Below are positions 44,613-55,946 of a stretch of DNA of 61,493 nucleotides, piece by piece. Position 1 is the stretch's first letter. Each line of letters opens with the position of its first letter. The notes under the pieces are model-generated. The model searched no databases and was not told where the DNA came from. It was given only the letters and a program-made list of their open reading frames with translations. Source of the stretch: Poteriospumella lacustris (taxonomy: Eukaryota; Sar; Chrysophyceae; Chromulinales; Dinobryaceae); assembly GCA_008000375.1 (NCBI GenBank), contig SMOI01000195.1:1-61493 (forward strand), in the 5' to 3' direction. The translations under genes and the position numbers were made by a program.

Positions 44613-45054
44613 GGTTTTCTTCGCAAGTGGTGTTTACCGCGAGAATCGTTAATGCACCGTTTTTAGCCTGCTCGAACATTGACTGGCCCACCACTGGCGA
44701 CGCACTGACGGCGGAGTGAGCCAAGGTTGTCGTGACTACAAGCGACAAGCGACAAGTGACAAATACCCGTGCTTGCTGATCGTCATCATCATGGCAGATG
44801 TTGTGATGAGTGCGTACAAACGATCACTGTTCCCCGCAGCAGATGCTGCACCGCGAGGCGTCGCATCGCCCGCAGTGCAATTCAAATCCAAAACTCCGCC
44901 GACGCCGACCGCGCCGGGTCTGCTATGTTACTGAGAATAGGCAGGGCAAAAGACAAACAAAACACTTCAGCGAACCACCTTCGTCTCATTTTTACTGTCC
45001 ATGTATTTGGGGGAGAGTTGTTAAAGCATCTTCCTGGGGCAACAACGACGATCT
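44613..45054. other. Divergent upstream region of TSR3 and the CEP162-like gene
   Basis: A 442-bp gap. Short tandem ACAAGCG-type repeats lie at about 44740-44765. A 47-codon frame at 44791-44934 (MADVVMSAYKRSLFPAAD) is weakly protein-like; it could be an unrecognised small gene or an upstream exon, but I cannot decide. Confidence 0.35.
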
Positions 45055-46953
45055 ATGGATTATAATCGAACTTGGGGTGGCCAGAGCGCTCGACAGAGCA
45101 GCGACTACAGCTTCAGCGCAGGATCAAGCCGCAACTTCCAAAACGCCGATTCCTACGATTTTGATATAAGCGGAGATGATTATTCCTATTCACCGCCACC
45201 GCAAAAAGCGCGCGACAGTATTCAGCGAACATCAAGTTTCACTGCCCGATCAAATGTTGGCTCCAGTCAAAGTCACTTTGCGTCCGGAGGAACCATGCGA
45301 AGAGCGTCGATTGAAGATCGCGCAAAGGAAATATTAGAAAAGGCTCGCTCTGCAGCACCACGAGTCAGTGAAGAAAGCGATTCTGGTCCATCGTTGCAAG
45401 CCACATTTGCTGAGCTCATGGAGGGCATCGAAATTCCAAAGGACAGACAAACCACAAACCAGACAGCCTACGACATCTCCAGTCCCAAAGCATCTTCCGC
45501 GTTTGATTCAAAGTCGGCGGCACAGAAGCGAGTGGTGGATACGCCGGGTGACTCATCCTACGGAGACTCGTTTGAGCTCTCCGCGGCGGACTTGGAGGTG
45601 GGCACTTTTGCGGCGAAACGGATGCGGGAGAAGTCCGCGGAGAGAGGACGAAGAATGTCCTTTGATCAGCCAAACTTCAAAGAGCAAAAGGAGCTGCAAA
45701 CCTTCGCAAAGAAGTCCGCCGCCTCGCCTGATCCCGCCAAATCGCGAAAATCGCTCGGGGACTTCCAGATCTCCACCGCCCTCAGCTCCATTCAGCGGAG
45801 CAAGAGCTTCACGGCGGACCCCGACTTTCGAGGGTAAGATGTCCTCATATATTGCGGGTGTGTTGAACAGCAGTAATCGTGTCGATGACAGCGACTTCGC
45901 GAAATACGGTTCACTGGAGCGTTCGGACGACGAGATCTACAAGATGCTCAACGTCACGGGGGTAGGTTGTGCGGCTCCGACGCTTCGTGAGAACTCGTCT
46001 CATCACGTTCTTGACCTGGACTGTAGGCGCAGGACAGCGTCGCGAGTCGCTCGTTTCTGGCCAGTTCCGCCAACTCGTCGTTTGTCGACCGGGGCACTGC
46101 GCGCTCGGCGCCGGCAGCTGCGTCGGCTAAGGCACCAGCAGCGAACAGCGATGCTGCGAATAAACTGAACGTGTCCAGCCATACGCAAGATTCGTATAGC
46201 GAGTCAGATGCGTTTGAAGACGAATCGCGCGAAGAGCTTCTGGCCTCGCCGCCGCCGCCGCGGAGACATCCGCCGCAGGCTGCGCAGCACCACGCGCAGG
46301 AGACCGTCGGCGACGACGACGGCGGCGATGGGGACGACGACGGCTACTACGACGACGACTTCGAAGCAGACGTCAACGTCTCTTCCATCGCCCCACCGCA
46401 GGCGGACGACCTTCGAACGAAGACGGCTGCGGCTGCGGCGGCCGTCCCATCCGCCGCTGTTCCCGTGGCATCGGCCTCGGAGCCGCCCCTCGCCCCTTCC
46501 AGACCTCACGCGCTCAGTGCGGACAACAACCTGAACTCGGTCGACGAGATCATGCAGCGCTGGTACAACGCCGACTCGAACACGCTCATGAAGTCCCTCG
46601 ACGACATCGGTCGAAGTCGCTCGCAGTCGCAGGACACGCTCAGCGCCACTGCCGCGGCTGCCAAACCCTCGTTGGCAGGACCATCGCCTGCGACTTCAGC
46701 AGTTCCGCGAAGCTCCGCACCGTCGCCTGTGGAGCTCGCTCCGGCGCCGGTGTCCACGGCGACTGGCTCAGCGGCGACGTTGGATGCGCCACTCGCAGCG
46801 GACAAGGTCCAAGCGGCCACAGACGCTCTTGGCGACGCGAGTGCCAAGCCGGCGGTTGCTGGCATTGCGCTGGCATCGCAGCTGGACATTCCCACGTGGG
46901 ACGATGCCGACGACGCTGCGTTGTCGGACAGCTCGCCGCCAGACTCGCGGCAC

Positions 46954-46990
<37 letters not shown>

Positions 46991-49900
46991 AAGAACCCGA
47001 CGGCGACGCCCAGCAGCGCTCTACTCCCACCACAGCTCCCACCGCTGCGGGCGTCAACAACGAATTGAGCGACGGAGAGCGCGAGCATCGGAGCAGACCG
47101 GCGAAGGGCAGCGAAGCGCCGATCGACAGTCGGCGCGACACTGGCGGCAGCACTGCGTCGCCGGCCGGCACGGAGCACTCGCAGCGCTCGGAAGCCAAGA
47201 GCAGGGCCAGGTACAGCGGTTCAGAGCCGTCCCAGTCGGACCCTGATCGCTCGGTCGACCGCAGCGCCGGCGACGAGGAGGACGACGAAGATCTCCGACG
47301 GTGGCGCTCGCGTTCGCGGTCCAAGTCTCCCGCCGCGACTGCCCGGGGCGCGACGGCCGTGTCGCCCGCAACGACTCCGACGCTGGCGTCGTCCACCATC
47401 GCCAGAATCAAACAGAAGCGGCAGCTGAAGAAGTCTCCGTCGTCCGGTCGCGCCAGCGGGCCCAACGAGGTCGGAGAGCTGCGCAAGCAGAGCAGCCAGG
47501 TGCTGCGCAAGGTGTTCCAGCTCCAAGACGAGCTCTTCACCCTCAAGCGCTCGCAGTCCCTCGAGCGCGCCCGGCAGTCGCAAGAGTCGCTGCGTCTCTC
47601 GGCTGACAGCGGCGGCGAGCTTCAACAGCGAAGCGCGCGAAGCGCCTCGCAGGCGGCGCGAAGGAGCAGCGAGCGCCTCCGACCGGAGTCGGCTGTGCGA
47701 ACGGTCGCTGCGCCGCCGACCGCTGTGCACGACGCGCTGACGCCGCAACGCAGCTCGCCACATTGGGACGGCGCCAAAGTGGCAGACAGCCTGGCGCTTC
47801 TGGAGCCGTCGCAGCCGCTCGAGTCGGAGGAGGACTGGCGACGCCTCAAGCTGGCGCTCGTGGCGAAGGCAGCCGAGCTCCACCGCCAGCAGAGAGACCA
47901 CGAGTCTCGACGGAAGATCCTGGAGCTTCGCGAGGCGGCTCTGTCCGAGCGGGAGCGGCTCGCGAACGAAGGGGCCTCCCAAACGGAGCCGAAGCTGGCG
48001 CACGCGCTGGACAGCGCCCTGCAAGAGACCGTATCGCTTCGGCGGCAGCTGGAGCACTCCCAGGCGCAGCTCCGCGACGCGCACGGCGCCAATCAGCGGT
48101 TGAAAGCGGAGCTGTTCGAAGCCTCCAGCGCGGTGGTGCGCAGTGGCGGCGGCGACGGTGGCGGCGTGGTCCGCGTCGATGCTGAGGAGAAGCAGGCGCG
48201 CGAGCAGCTGCGGCTGCTGGCACTCGAGGCCCTCTCGCGTCTGACACAGGCGCTCCCGCGTCCGAATCAGGCCAACGGTCGCCGCGGCGCCAAGAGCGAC
48301 GGCCGGGGCCCAGTCGCGACGGAGACGACGGTGCCCGTGGAGAAGGCGGACTACGAGGCGCTGCTGCGCGACTACGCGGCGCAGGACGCCATCATCGCCG
48401 GCTTCCAGCGCGAGAACGAGCGCCTGGTGACGCAGGTGCGGGAGCACGAGAAGAGCGTCCACCAGCAGGAGGCGCGCTTCTACGAAGAGCGCGAGGCGCT
48501 GAACAAGGAGCTGAACACCCTGCGGCACCTCGCCAACCAAGCGGCGCACATCAACGGCTCGCACGCGCAGCATCGGCACAGTCTGCAGCAGGAGCTCGAC
48601 AGCGACGCGCGGTCGCGCGCCCTGCACGAAAAGGTGGCGGAGCTGACGCAGCAACTGGCGGAAACGCGGCGCCAGGCGTCGGTGGCGCAGGACTCGCTGC
48701 GCCACGAAATCGCCGCTCTGCAGAGCGACTTGTCGCAGTTCGACCCGCAGCACCTGCTGCAGCTGCGCCGCCGACTGGCGGACCGCGAGCAGGAGCTGAG
48801 CGAGCTGCGGCCTCGGCTGCAGCGCGTGGTGGCTCAGCAGCAGAGCACCGACGAGCGCGAACAGGAGCTGCGTCGCCTGCGGTCGCAGGCCATCGCCATG
48901 AAGCAGGAACTCGTGCGCCGCGGCCTCGCTCCCGCTCAGCTGAAGCGCCTCGTCGCTCAGGCGGAGGCCTCTCCGCTGCACGAGCTCCCGCTGGAATTGT
49001 GCGACAACTTCGAAGCCTCCGCGTCGGAGGAGAAACACGGCGGCGCGAGCGGCGCGCGCAGCTTCGCCGACATCAAGCGCATCAGGTGAGTCGTCCCGCA
49101 TCGGCCGTCGCCTCCAGCGGCGTGAGCGTCGTCCCCGTCGTCACCGCTGTCCGTTCTGGTCGTAGGGAGCTGGAGAACGTCGTCGCCGACCTGCGCGACG
49201 CGCTGCGAAAGAGGTACCCCGACAGCGTCGCGTCGCTGATCCAGGCGACGAAGGAGGAGGACCAGGCGCTTCTACGCGAGACCGAGCGCCTCCGCGCCGT
49301 CGTGCGCGACCTGCGGCAGGAGCTGGAGGACCAGCAGCGCGACGCGGAGCGCAAGGTCCAGCAGCTGCGGATCAAGCACGACTCGTTGCGCACGCAGTAC
49401 GACGAACAGCTTCGCAGCTTGCGCGAGCAGTTGCAGCGCGACCGAAACGGCGACGCGCGCGACGCGGAGGCGGCCGGAGACGGCGCAGAGGAAGAGCGAA
49501 GGACCGCGAAGCAGCTGTCGGTCGAGCTGGCGCGCAGCCGGCAGTTCTACCAGCGAAAGATCGAGGACCTGCAGCGCCGACACGAGGCGCAGTTGCGGTC
49601 GATGAAGCGGGGCGACGCGGATTCGGACACATCGAACGTCTCGGACGGCGCCTCGTCGGAGGCGACATCTGCTGCCGGCGGCGCGGGCCCGTCGCTGTTG
49701 GAGGCGCAGCTCGCGCAGAGACTGGCGCTGCTGGAGAAGGAGCTCTTCGGGGCCTCGGAGGCGCTGGGCCAAAGCCGCGCGGAGAACGCTCGTCTGCGCG
49801 CGCAGTTGGAGTCCATGTCCGTGTCTCAGGAGCCGCGACGAATCGCTTCGTCTGAGCTGCCGCCCGCGCCGAGCCCGTCGCTGGACCCCACCGCCGTCGA

Positions 49901-50552
49901 GAGGCTCGTCGAGACGCGTGTGGCCGCCCTCGCCGAGGAACTGCGGAGGAAGCACGTGGAGGAGTTGGGCCTGATGAACCAGCAGCAGGCAAGCACTGTC
50001 GCCTCGCTTCGAGAGTCGTTGGATCGCGTTCGAAAGGAGCAGCGCGTCGGGTCTGACGCCGGAGCCGGATCCGCTGCCGGTGGCGTGTCAGACGCGGAGG
50101 CGCAGCGTCTTCGAGAGGAGTTGGCGGCGGAGAAGAAGCGCAGCTCAGTACTGCTCGGCGAGATCATGCGACTGAAGGGCGAGGTCACCGCGCAGCCTCC
50201 GAAGCAATCGCCGCTCGACACGAACGCCATCCTCAGCCACCAAGTGGCGGACTTGCAGCGCCGCATCGCGGTGCGGGAGCACGAGCTGACGCACGTCATT
50301 GCCCAAGCGCAGGCCCAGGCGCGACTAGAACGACAACGCCTCGAGCTTGCACACGCCGCTGAACTCCGCGTGAAGGACGAGCAGTTGTTGCAGTTCCGGC
50401 TCGAGCTGCAGCATCTGGTGGCTGCGCTGTCCGCTGGGGCCGAGGCCGCGGTGCCGCTCGAGGGATTGGGAAAGATCCCTCCGGCGAGCACCGCCATCGA
50501 TGCGTCCGCTGAGGGGCTTTCAACGCCATCAAGAACTCTCCAATCGCCGTAG
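45055..50552 (+). CDS. Large coiled-coil protein, CEP162-like candidate
   Basis: Four exons (45055-45833, 45871-45961, 46033-49085, 49166-50552) with introns of 37, 71 and 80 bp give 1,769 residues; all phases fit. The N-terminal ~700 residues are Ser/Asp-rich and disordered. Coiled coil runs from ~770 to the end with breaks (VGELRKQSSQVLRKVFQLQ, ADYEALLRDYAAQDAIIAGF, RENERLVTQVREHEKSV). The central block of the type DYEALL...FQRENERL resembles my memory of CEP162, a centriole-end protein needed for the ciliary transition zone, but a generic coiled coil can mimic this. If correct, it points to a flagellated life stage. Confidence 0.7.
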
Positions 50553-50927
50553 CTCTTGACAAACCCACCAACGTGACAACGGCGACCCACCGGCCGGGTC
50601 CCCAGGCTCATCGCTTACCCAGACCCCCAGAATAGTTTGGGGGAGCGGAAGCGTTTCATCCGTTGGCAGAGTCAGTCAGAGTGGCAGAGTGGCCTGCTGC
50701 TTCTGTTGCCGTTTGCCAACTCGAAAACTGTGATTGAACCAAACTAATTCACTCTTATTCCATATGCTAAATGGTAAACTACTCACCGTCGGACGTTGCT
50801 TTATATTTCCTGGGTGCAAAGTTCGGATCGTGGTTGGATATTTGCGCTGTTTCGAAAACAGCCAAGAATTTATTCTTCTCCAAATAGGTGACGATGCAGT
50901 GACAGTCCCCGAGACAATTGATCGACG
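50553..50927. promoter_or_regulatory. Gap upstream of the EF-hand/RCC1 gene
   Basis: A 375-bp, AT-richer stretch in tandem orientation. No gene is supported. Confidence 0.4.
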
Positions 50928-53900
50928 ATGAATGGTAAACAAGACAGTACTTCGAGAAAAACCTACAATCCACCGCAAGATGTTGCAGTGGGTGTCGATG
51001 GAAAGCCAACGAACCAGCGATTTCGCAACATGTTCGAGTCTGAGGTGGTCCTCACGGAGAAGCAGAAAATGAGAAAAGTGATGATAGAGGACAAGGACAA
51101 GGTGAAAGAGGCCATCAAGCACATGACACCATCTGATATATTCGCTCTCTTCGACGAAGATGACTCTGGTCTCATCTCATTCGAAGAATTCCGCAAAATG
51201 CTGCCGTTTCTGGACATCGCCATCAGTGACGCCAAAGCCCTGCGCTATTTTCGAATGTGCGACACAGACGGCTCCGGAGAAATCGATATCGACGAGTTTC
51301 AGGTGGCCCTATTTGCGTGTGATCCCACCAGTGGCAATCCGGTGGGTTTCAAGCCCAGCGGCAACCTCACACCGATGGACGCGTTCGAGCTGTTCGACGA
51401 GGACCAGTCGGGCTTTCTCGACGAGGACGAATACCGCTACGCGATGGAGTACCTGAAAGTCAACGCTTCGGACGAATTGCTGGAGGACGAGTTCTTCAAA
51501 GCGGACTACAACCTCCTGGGCATGATCGACTACGAGGAGTTCCGCGACATCTTCATTCGCGTGTGCGACGTGCGCCTCGAGCTGGAGGCCAGAGGCATCG
51601 ACACACCGAGCCTGATTCGCAAGAAGACGCTTCGCCGGATGCTTCGCGAAGTCCTTCTTGCCGAGGAGACGCGCGAGCGCCGTGCGTTGGCGGAGACGAG
51701 GCGCTACAAAAAGTGGGTGCTCGCCATCCGCGACACGAAGCGCATCATGCAAAAGGCGGAGTTTCGTGCGTACTACGAGCTGCGAAGCGCCCTGGATGCT
51801 GCAGGCCACGTCTATGTCCTCGGGACGGGAGCCTACGGACAATTCAATGGCCCCGGCTTCGACAAAATGGCCACCAAGAAGTTTCAGTTTGAGCACTTCC
51901 AGCGCGTGGTGGAGCTGTGGAAGGACCGCGTGCAGCCGCAGCAGCTCGTCGACCGGCTGCGTGCGAGGCGCCGAGTCGAAGAACAAGAGGAGAAGCGCGA
52001 CGAGGAGCGGACTGCCACAGGGATCGGGGCCATCGCGCGGGAAATGGCGAAGAAGAAGCTGGCCATCGACCCGTACGCCGAGGCGCTGGAGTCGCCGTTC
52101 GCGGGGCTGCAGGTGGCTCTGAACACGGCGTCGCTCTGGGGCCGCCGCGTCTACCAAGTAGCGCTGTCGGAGAACGTCATCTTCGCGCTGGCAGACACAG
52201 GCGAGGTGTTTTCGTGGGGCGGCAACTCGTATTGGTGGCACGAGATCCAGCCGGACTCGATCTTCCAGCGGCAGTGGCGGGGAGACACGACGGCGCGGTC
52301 GCAGCTGCTCCTGGGCACGAAGAACAAGCAGCTGCCGCCCGACCCCTCGCTGGCGGCGGACTTCGACCGCATGTCGCCCGAGGATCAGCTGGCCGAGCGC
52401 GTCAAGACGGTGGCCAAGTACTTCAACGTGTGGATGCCGCCGCCGAACCCCGCCGAGCGCATGCTGTTCCTGGAGAAGGACATTCTGCCGCGGGTGGACT
52501 ACGACGCGACGAAGTTTGCGCTGGAGTGTCGCGGCAAGAGAATCGCCGAGGCGACGAAGCTCGAGCTGGTGACGCAGCTGCACGAAGACATCGTCCTCGA
52601 GAAGCGCCTCCTCGGCGAGAAGGCGCACAAGGCCATTCGGGAGATCGAGACGCAGGTGGGCGCGCTGCTGAAGCGGAAGAAGGACAAAATGGCGCAGAAG
52701 TTCCTGCAGAAGATCGAGGAGATGTGGCGGCCCCTGCGCGAAGTCCAGGCCGAGGCCCGGGCGACGCAGATCGCGAAGCAAGTCACTCAGCAGCACGAGG
52801 AGACGCTGCGCGTGGAGACGCAGTACCAGGCGTGGCGGCGCCGCACCGCTCAGAAGCGAGAGGACTTGTCGGGAGGCAACGCGCGCGCCAAGAGCCACAA
52901 GGAGGGCCTCGAGATCACCATCATCGGCGCCACGCCACGTGCGGCGGACGTGACCACCCCTCGCGGTGCGGAGGCGGCGCTGCAGATCGCCGCTGGCAGT
53001 GCTCACGCCGCGCTGATTCACCGAACGGGCGAGCTGTACACGTGGGGCGTCGGCACTTCCGGGCGATTGGGTCTCGACGTAGCGAACGCCGGCGATCCGC
53101 AGGCGGACGCGGCGACGCCGACGCTGGTGCAGACGCTGGCGGAGCGACCGGTCGTGCGCGTGTCGTGCGGCTTCAACCACACGGCGGCCATTGTGGCTGG
53201 CGGCGACCTGTACGTGTGGGGCTCCACGGCGGCGGGGAAGTGCGGGCTTGGGACGGTGGTGCGGTCGGAGGAGTGTTTCTGCTCGGTGCCCACGCGCCTG
53301 TCGCTGGGGTCGGAGTCGCGACGCGCTCGGAAGGTGTCCTGCGGCGCGGCCCACACGGCGGTGGTCACCGAGAGCGGCCAGCTCTACGTCTTCGGCTGCG
53401 GCGACGGCGGTCGACTCGGCCTTGGTCCTGGGCGCTACGACACGCACTTCGCGCCGGTGTTGGTCGAGTGTCTGCTGCACGAGTCGGTGGCGTCGGTCTC
53501 CTGCGGAAACAGCACGACGATCGTCTGCACCGAGGTGACGCGCGAGTGGGTCGGGGACGTCGAGGACCGCCACCGGCGCTACACCGGCGGGAAGCTGTAC
53601 GTCGCCGGCTCTTCGAACGTCTTCGGCCGGCAAATCGACCAGTTCGAGCACATCTTCATCCGCGCGGACCCGCGCTTCCGCAACAAAACGCGACAGAGAA
53701 GTGCGCCGTCCGACAACGACCCGTTCGAGTCGCCGTCGTCCCCGCAGGAGGAGGTCTGCGTGAAGCAGGTCTCCGCGGGCTTTCAGCACGTGGCGATGGT
53801 GTCTGCGGAGGGCGAGCTGTACTGCTGGGGCAACAACCGCTCCGGCTGCTGCGGGCAGCCGCTGTCGCAGGTGTTCGTTCCGGAGCCGACGTCGGTGCCC

Positions 53901-55472
53901 GTGTTCTACACGCGGCCCATCAACCTCGCTCTGGGCCAGCGGGCCTACCAAAGCTCCACCTACAGCCAGCGAGAGGCGCGCTACGCAGTCAACGGCCGAA
54001 AGGATGGGAGGGGCGTCAAGAAGTGCACGTGCACGCAGCAGGAGGCGCAGCCGTGGATCGAGATAGACTTGGGTCGCATGGCCGTGGTGGACCGCATCTT
54101 GGTGTGGAACCGAACCGACGAGCCGACGGACAAGGACCAGCCGCGCGACTTGTACTCCGCGCGACTGTTTCCGTGCTGGCTGATGCTGGGGCGGGACCCG
54201 TTTCCGTCGGAGGCCAACGTAGCGTCGCTGAAGGATGGACTGCGCAACGCCGTTTGCCGCGCGAAGTTCACCGAGAACAAGCGGGTGTCGATTTGGCGGC
54301 TCCCGTCGAACGCGCAGGGGCGGTACATCCGCCTGCAGCTCGAGCAGTACCAGTCGCTGTCTGTCGCAGAGATCGAAGTGTTCGGGTACTGGGGCTACAA
54401 CAGCGGCGTCGGGCGAGTGTCGTTCGCGTGCGCTGGTCGCGAGGTGACGGCCGCAGTCGTCCGGCCGTCTCACGACCCCCGAGACGTCGAAGCTGCGTAC
54501 AGGCGCGCGGTGTACGCGGATGCGTTCAACGCAGACGTTCTGCGTCAATTCGAAACGTACGCCCTCGAGTACGACAAGGTGGGCAGGGGCGACGTCCTTC
54601 TCCCGCCGGCCGGAGCCTATCAGGCGTCCAACGCGATGGCCGAGCGCCCGGTCTCGAGCAGCGGGGCCTTCAAGCATTGTCCGATCTGTCAGGGAGTCGA
54701 CCGCTGCGAGGCCTGCGTCCTTCTGCAAACCTTCAACCACGAAATACACAACATACCGCCCGCGGTCGGTGGGAAGCGGCCGCGCCTGGAGCACATTTCG
54801 GACTACCTCTACAACCACAACAAGCCACCGCTGGAGCCGATCGTCGTCCCTCGAGCCGCCCGACCGAGCAAATGGGAGCTGCGCAAGCAGGCGCTGCGGG
54901 ATCGCTTTTCCTTCGCGCGGTTTTTCTTTCCGAAGCAGACGGCGTTCGTCAAAGCCGAAGACGCCTTGTCGACGGACCCGAAGGAGCTGATGACGGCCTT
55001 GGAGTTTATGCAGCGGACGTCTGTGTCTCACGAAAATGCGTCCGCAGGGTCATCCGAAGCTCAAGGCGCGTTAGAACGCGAAAACACGGCCATTATACCT
55101 GATTTTGAGCCGATCGATGTGGACGACGATGTACCAGGCGCTAAGACACTGCTGAGGACGCAATCTGCTAATGCCGCGGACGAAGAGGCGAGCCAGTCAA
55201 CCAGAGGAACGATGCAGCTCCATCGCAAGCCTCATCTGCATGGGTACGGCGACAATCGCAAGGTGCGCATGGAGGTCGGCGACATTTTGCCGGGCGGACA
55301 GGTCGTTAAACCCGCGTTCCCGAAAAGCGTCGTGCAGCAGATCGAGGAGCACGCGAAGCTTCGAGAGATGCGAGAGTCTCAAGACCCGCGTGACAGGAAG
55401 GCGAAGGCCGACGCGAGAAAGGTGGCCAGAAAGGCGAAGCACCTGTCGAAGGTGGCGGTTGCTGACGCGTGA
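50928..55472 (+). CDS. EF-hand, RCC1-repeat and F5/8C-domain protein
   Basis: A single exon of 1,514 residues. Four EF-hand loops lie at ~76-87 (DEDDSGLISFEE), 112-123 (DTDGSGEIDIDE), 157-168 (DEDQSGFLDEDE) and 193-204 (DYNLLGMIDYEE). The fourth has Leu at loop position 5 and is probably weak. RCC1-type blades follow: FALADTGEVFSWGGNS, then after a long helical insert AALIHRTGELYTWGVG, AAIVAGGDLYVWGSTA, AVVTESGQLYVFGCGD and AMVSAEGELYCWGNNR, enough for a beta-propeller. Residues ~996-1152 are a discoidin/F5-8 type C domain (LGQRAYQSSTYSQREARYAV, QPWIEIDLGRMAVVDRILVW). A CPICQGVDRCEAC zinc-like cluster is at ~1250. It has no signal peptide, so it is probably intracellular. A calcium-responsive scaffold is an inference. 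Confidence 0.88.
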   Translation: MNGKQDSTSRKTYNPPQDVAVGVDGKPTNQRFRNMFESEVVLTEKQKMRKVMIEDKDKVKEAIKHMTPSDIFALFDEDDSGLISFEEFRKMLPFLDIAISDAKALRYFRMCDTDGSGEIDIDEFQVALFACDPTSGNPVGFKPSGNLTPMDAFELFDEDQSGFLDEDEYRYAMEYLKVNASDELLEDEFFKADYNLLGMIDYEEFRDIFIRVCDVRLELEARGIDTPSLIRKKTLRRMLREVLLAEETRERRALAETRRYKKWVLAIRDTKRIMQKAEFRAYYELRSALDAAGHVYVLGTGAYGQFNGPGFDKMATKKFQFEHFQRVVELWKDRVQPQQLVDRLRARRRVEEQEEKRDEERTATGIGAIAREMAKKKLAIDPYAEALESPFAGLQVALNTASLWGRRVYQVALSENVIFALADTGEVFSWGGNSYWWHEIQPDSIFQRQWRGDTTARSQLLLGTKNKQLPPDPSLAADFDRMSPEDQLAERVKTVAKYFNVWMPPPNPAERMLFLEKDILPRVDYDATKFALECRGKRIAEATKLELVTQLHEDIVLEKRLLGEKAHKAIREIETQVGALLKRKKDKMAQKFLQKIEEMWRPLREVQAEARATQIAKQVTQQHEETLRVETQYQAWRRRTAQKREDLSGGNARAKSHKEGLEITIIGATPRAADVTTPRGAEAALQIAAGSAHAALIHRTGELYTWGVGTSGRLGLDVANAGDPQADAATPTLVQTLAERPVVRVSCGFNHTAAIVAGGDLYVWGSTAAGKCGLGTVVRSEECFCSVPTRLSLGSESRRARKVSCGAAHTAVVTESGQLYVFGCGDGGRLGLGPGRYDTHFAPVLVECLLHESVASVSCGNSTTIVCTEVTREWVGDVEDRHRRYTGGKLYVAGSSNVFGRQIDQFEHIFIRADPRFRNKTRQRSAPSDNDPFESPSSPQEEVCVKQVSAGFQHVAMVSAEGELYCWGNNRSGCCGQPLSQVFVPEPTSVPVFYTRPINLALGQRAYQSSTYSQREARYAVNGRKDGRGVKKCTCTQQEAQPWIEIDLGRMAVVDRILVWNRTDEPTDKDQPRDLYSARLFPCWLMLGRDPFPSEANVASLKDGLRNAVCRAKFTENKRVSIWRLPSNAQGRYIRLQLEQYQSLSVAEIEVFGYWGYNSGVGRVSFACAGREVTAAVVRPSHDPRDVEAAYRRAVYADAFNADVLRQFETYALEYDKVGRGDVLLPPAGAYQASNAMAERPVSSSGAFKHCPICQGVDRCEACVLLQTFNHEIHNIPPAVGGKRPRLEHISDYLYNHNKPPLEPIVVPRAARPSKWELRKQALRDRFSFARFFFPKQTAFVKAEDALSTDPKELMTALEFMQRTSVSHENASAGSSEAQGALERENTAIIPDFEPIDVDDDVPGAKTLLRTQSANAADEEASQSTRGTMQLHRKPHLHGYGDNRKVRMEVGDILPGGQVVKPAFPKSVVQQIEEHAKLREMRESQDPRDRKAKADARKVARKAKHLSKVAVADA

Positions 55473-55533
55473 TAACTGGTCGCGTTGCCTGGCCGGGACT
55501 GGTCAAGAATGGGCGCAGCGGCAGAGTTGACCA

Positions 55534-55911
55534 GTGCTGTTGAGCGGCAGATTTGTTAATCTGGTTGCTCCATCGGCTGCAGAAGAGCGGGTCGACGGGT
55601 TCGCTGAGCAGCGATTGTTGGAAAAGAGTGGTTTTGATGCGTCGGTCGTTGATGCCGATGGTTGGCGCAAAGATGTCAAGAACTCCTCTTTCCTCTTGCT
55701 GACATTGGATATTCCCCCGTGCCCACTCTTTCGTGATTCGCACGGAGGCCTTGTTATCCCTCACGTTCCCCTGTTTCAGCTGTTGCAAAGAAAGTTCAAC
55801 GGCGAATGGATTGACAGTGTGACGAAACAAGCACACGTCAGACGCCAGTATAAGTTGCTCTCTTTACCGCAGACGTTGATCTTTCATTTATCTCGGCTCA
55901 CTGAGCTCAGA
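55534..55911 (+). pseudogene. Fragment of USP39/SAD1-type ubiquitin-protease-like splicing factor
   Basis: About 125 codons match the middle of USP39: SSFLLLTLDIPPCPLFRDS, LVIPHVPLFQLLQRKFNGE, then RRQYKLLSLPQTLIFHLSRL. There is a stop just upstream at 55528, and the preceding gene ends at 55472, so the ~300 N-terminal residues (zinc finger, catalytic-like box) are absent. Homology ends near 55905 where telomere-like DNA begins. USP39 works in the U4/U6.U5 snRNP. This looks like a truncated copy; the full gene would be elsewhere. A GT at 55913 could be a donor, so a spliced remnant cannot be excluded. Confidence 0.7.
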
Positions 55912-55914
55912 GGT

Positions 55915-55946
55915 ACCCCTAACCCCAACCCCAACCCCAACCCTAG
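55915..55946 (-). repeat. Interstitial telomere-like tract, C-rich on plus
   Basis: CCCCTAACCCCAACCCCAAC and a final CCCTAG form about five units of the telomere type in the opposite orientation to the right-end repeats. They directly abut the USP39 fragment. Confidence 0.75.

Noticed and set aside
51309-55031. 1,240-codon open frame antisense to the EF-hand/RCC1 gene
   Set aside because: Shadow of a well-supported sense gene; no domain in the antisense product.
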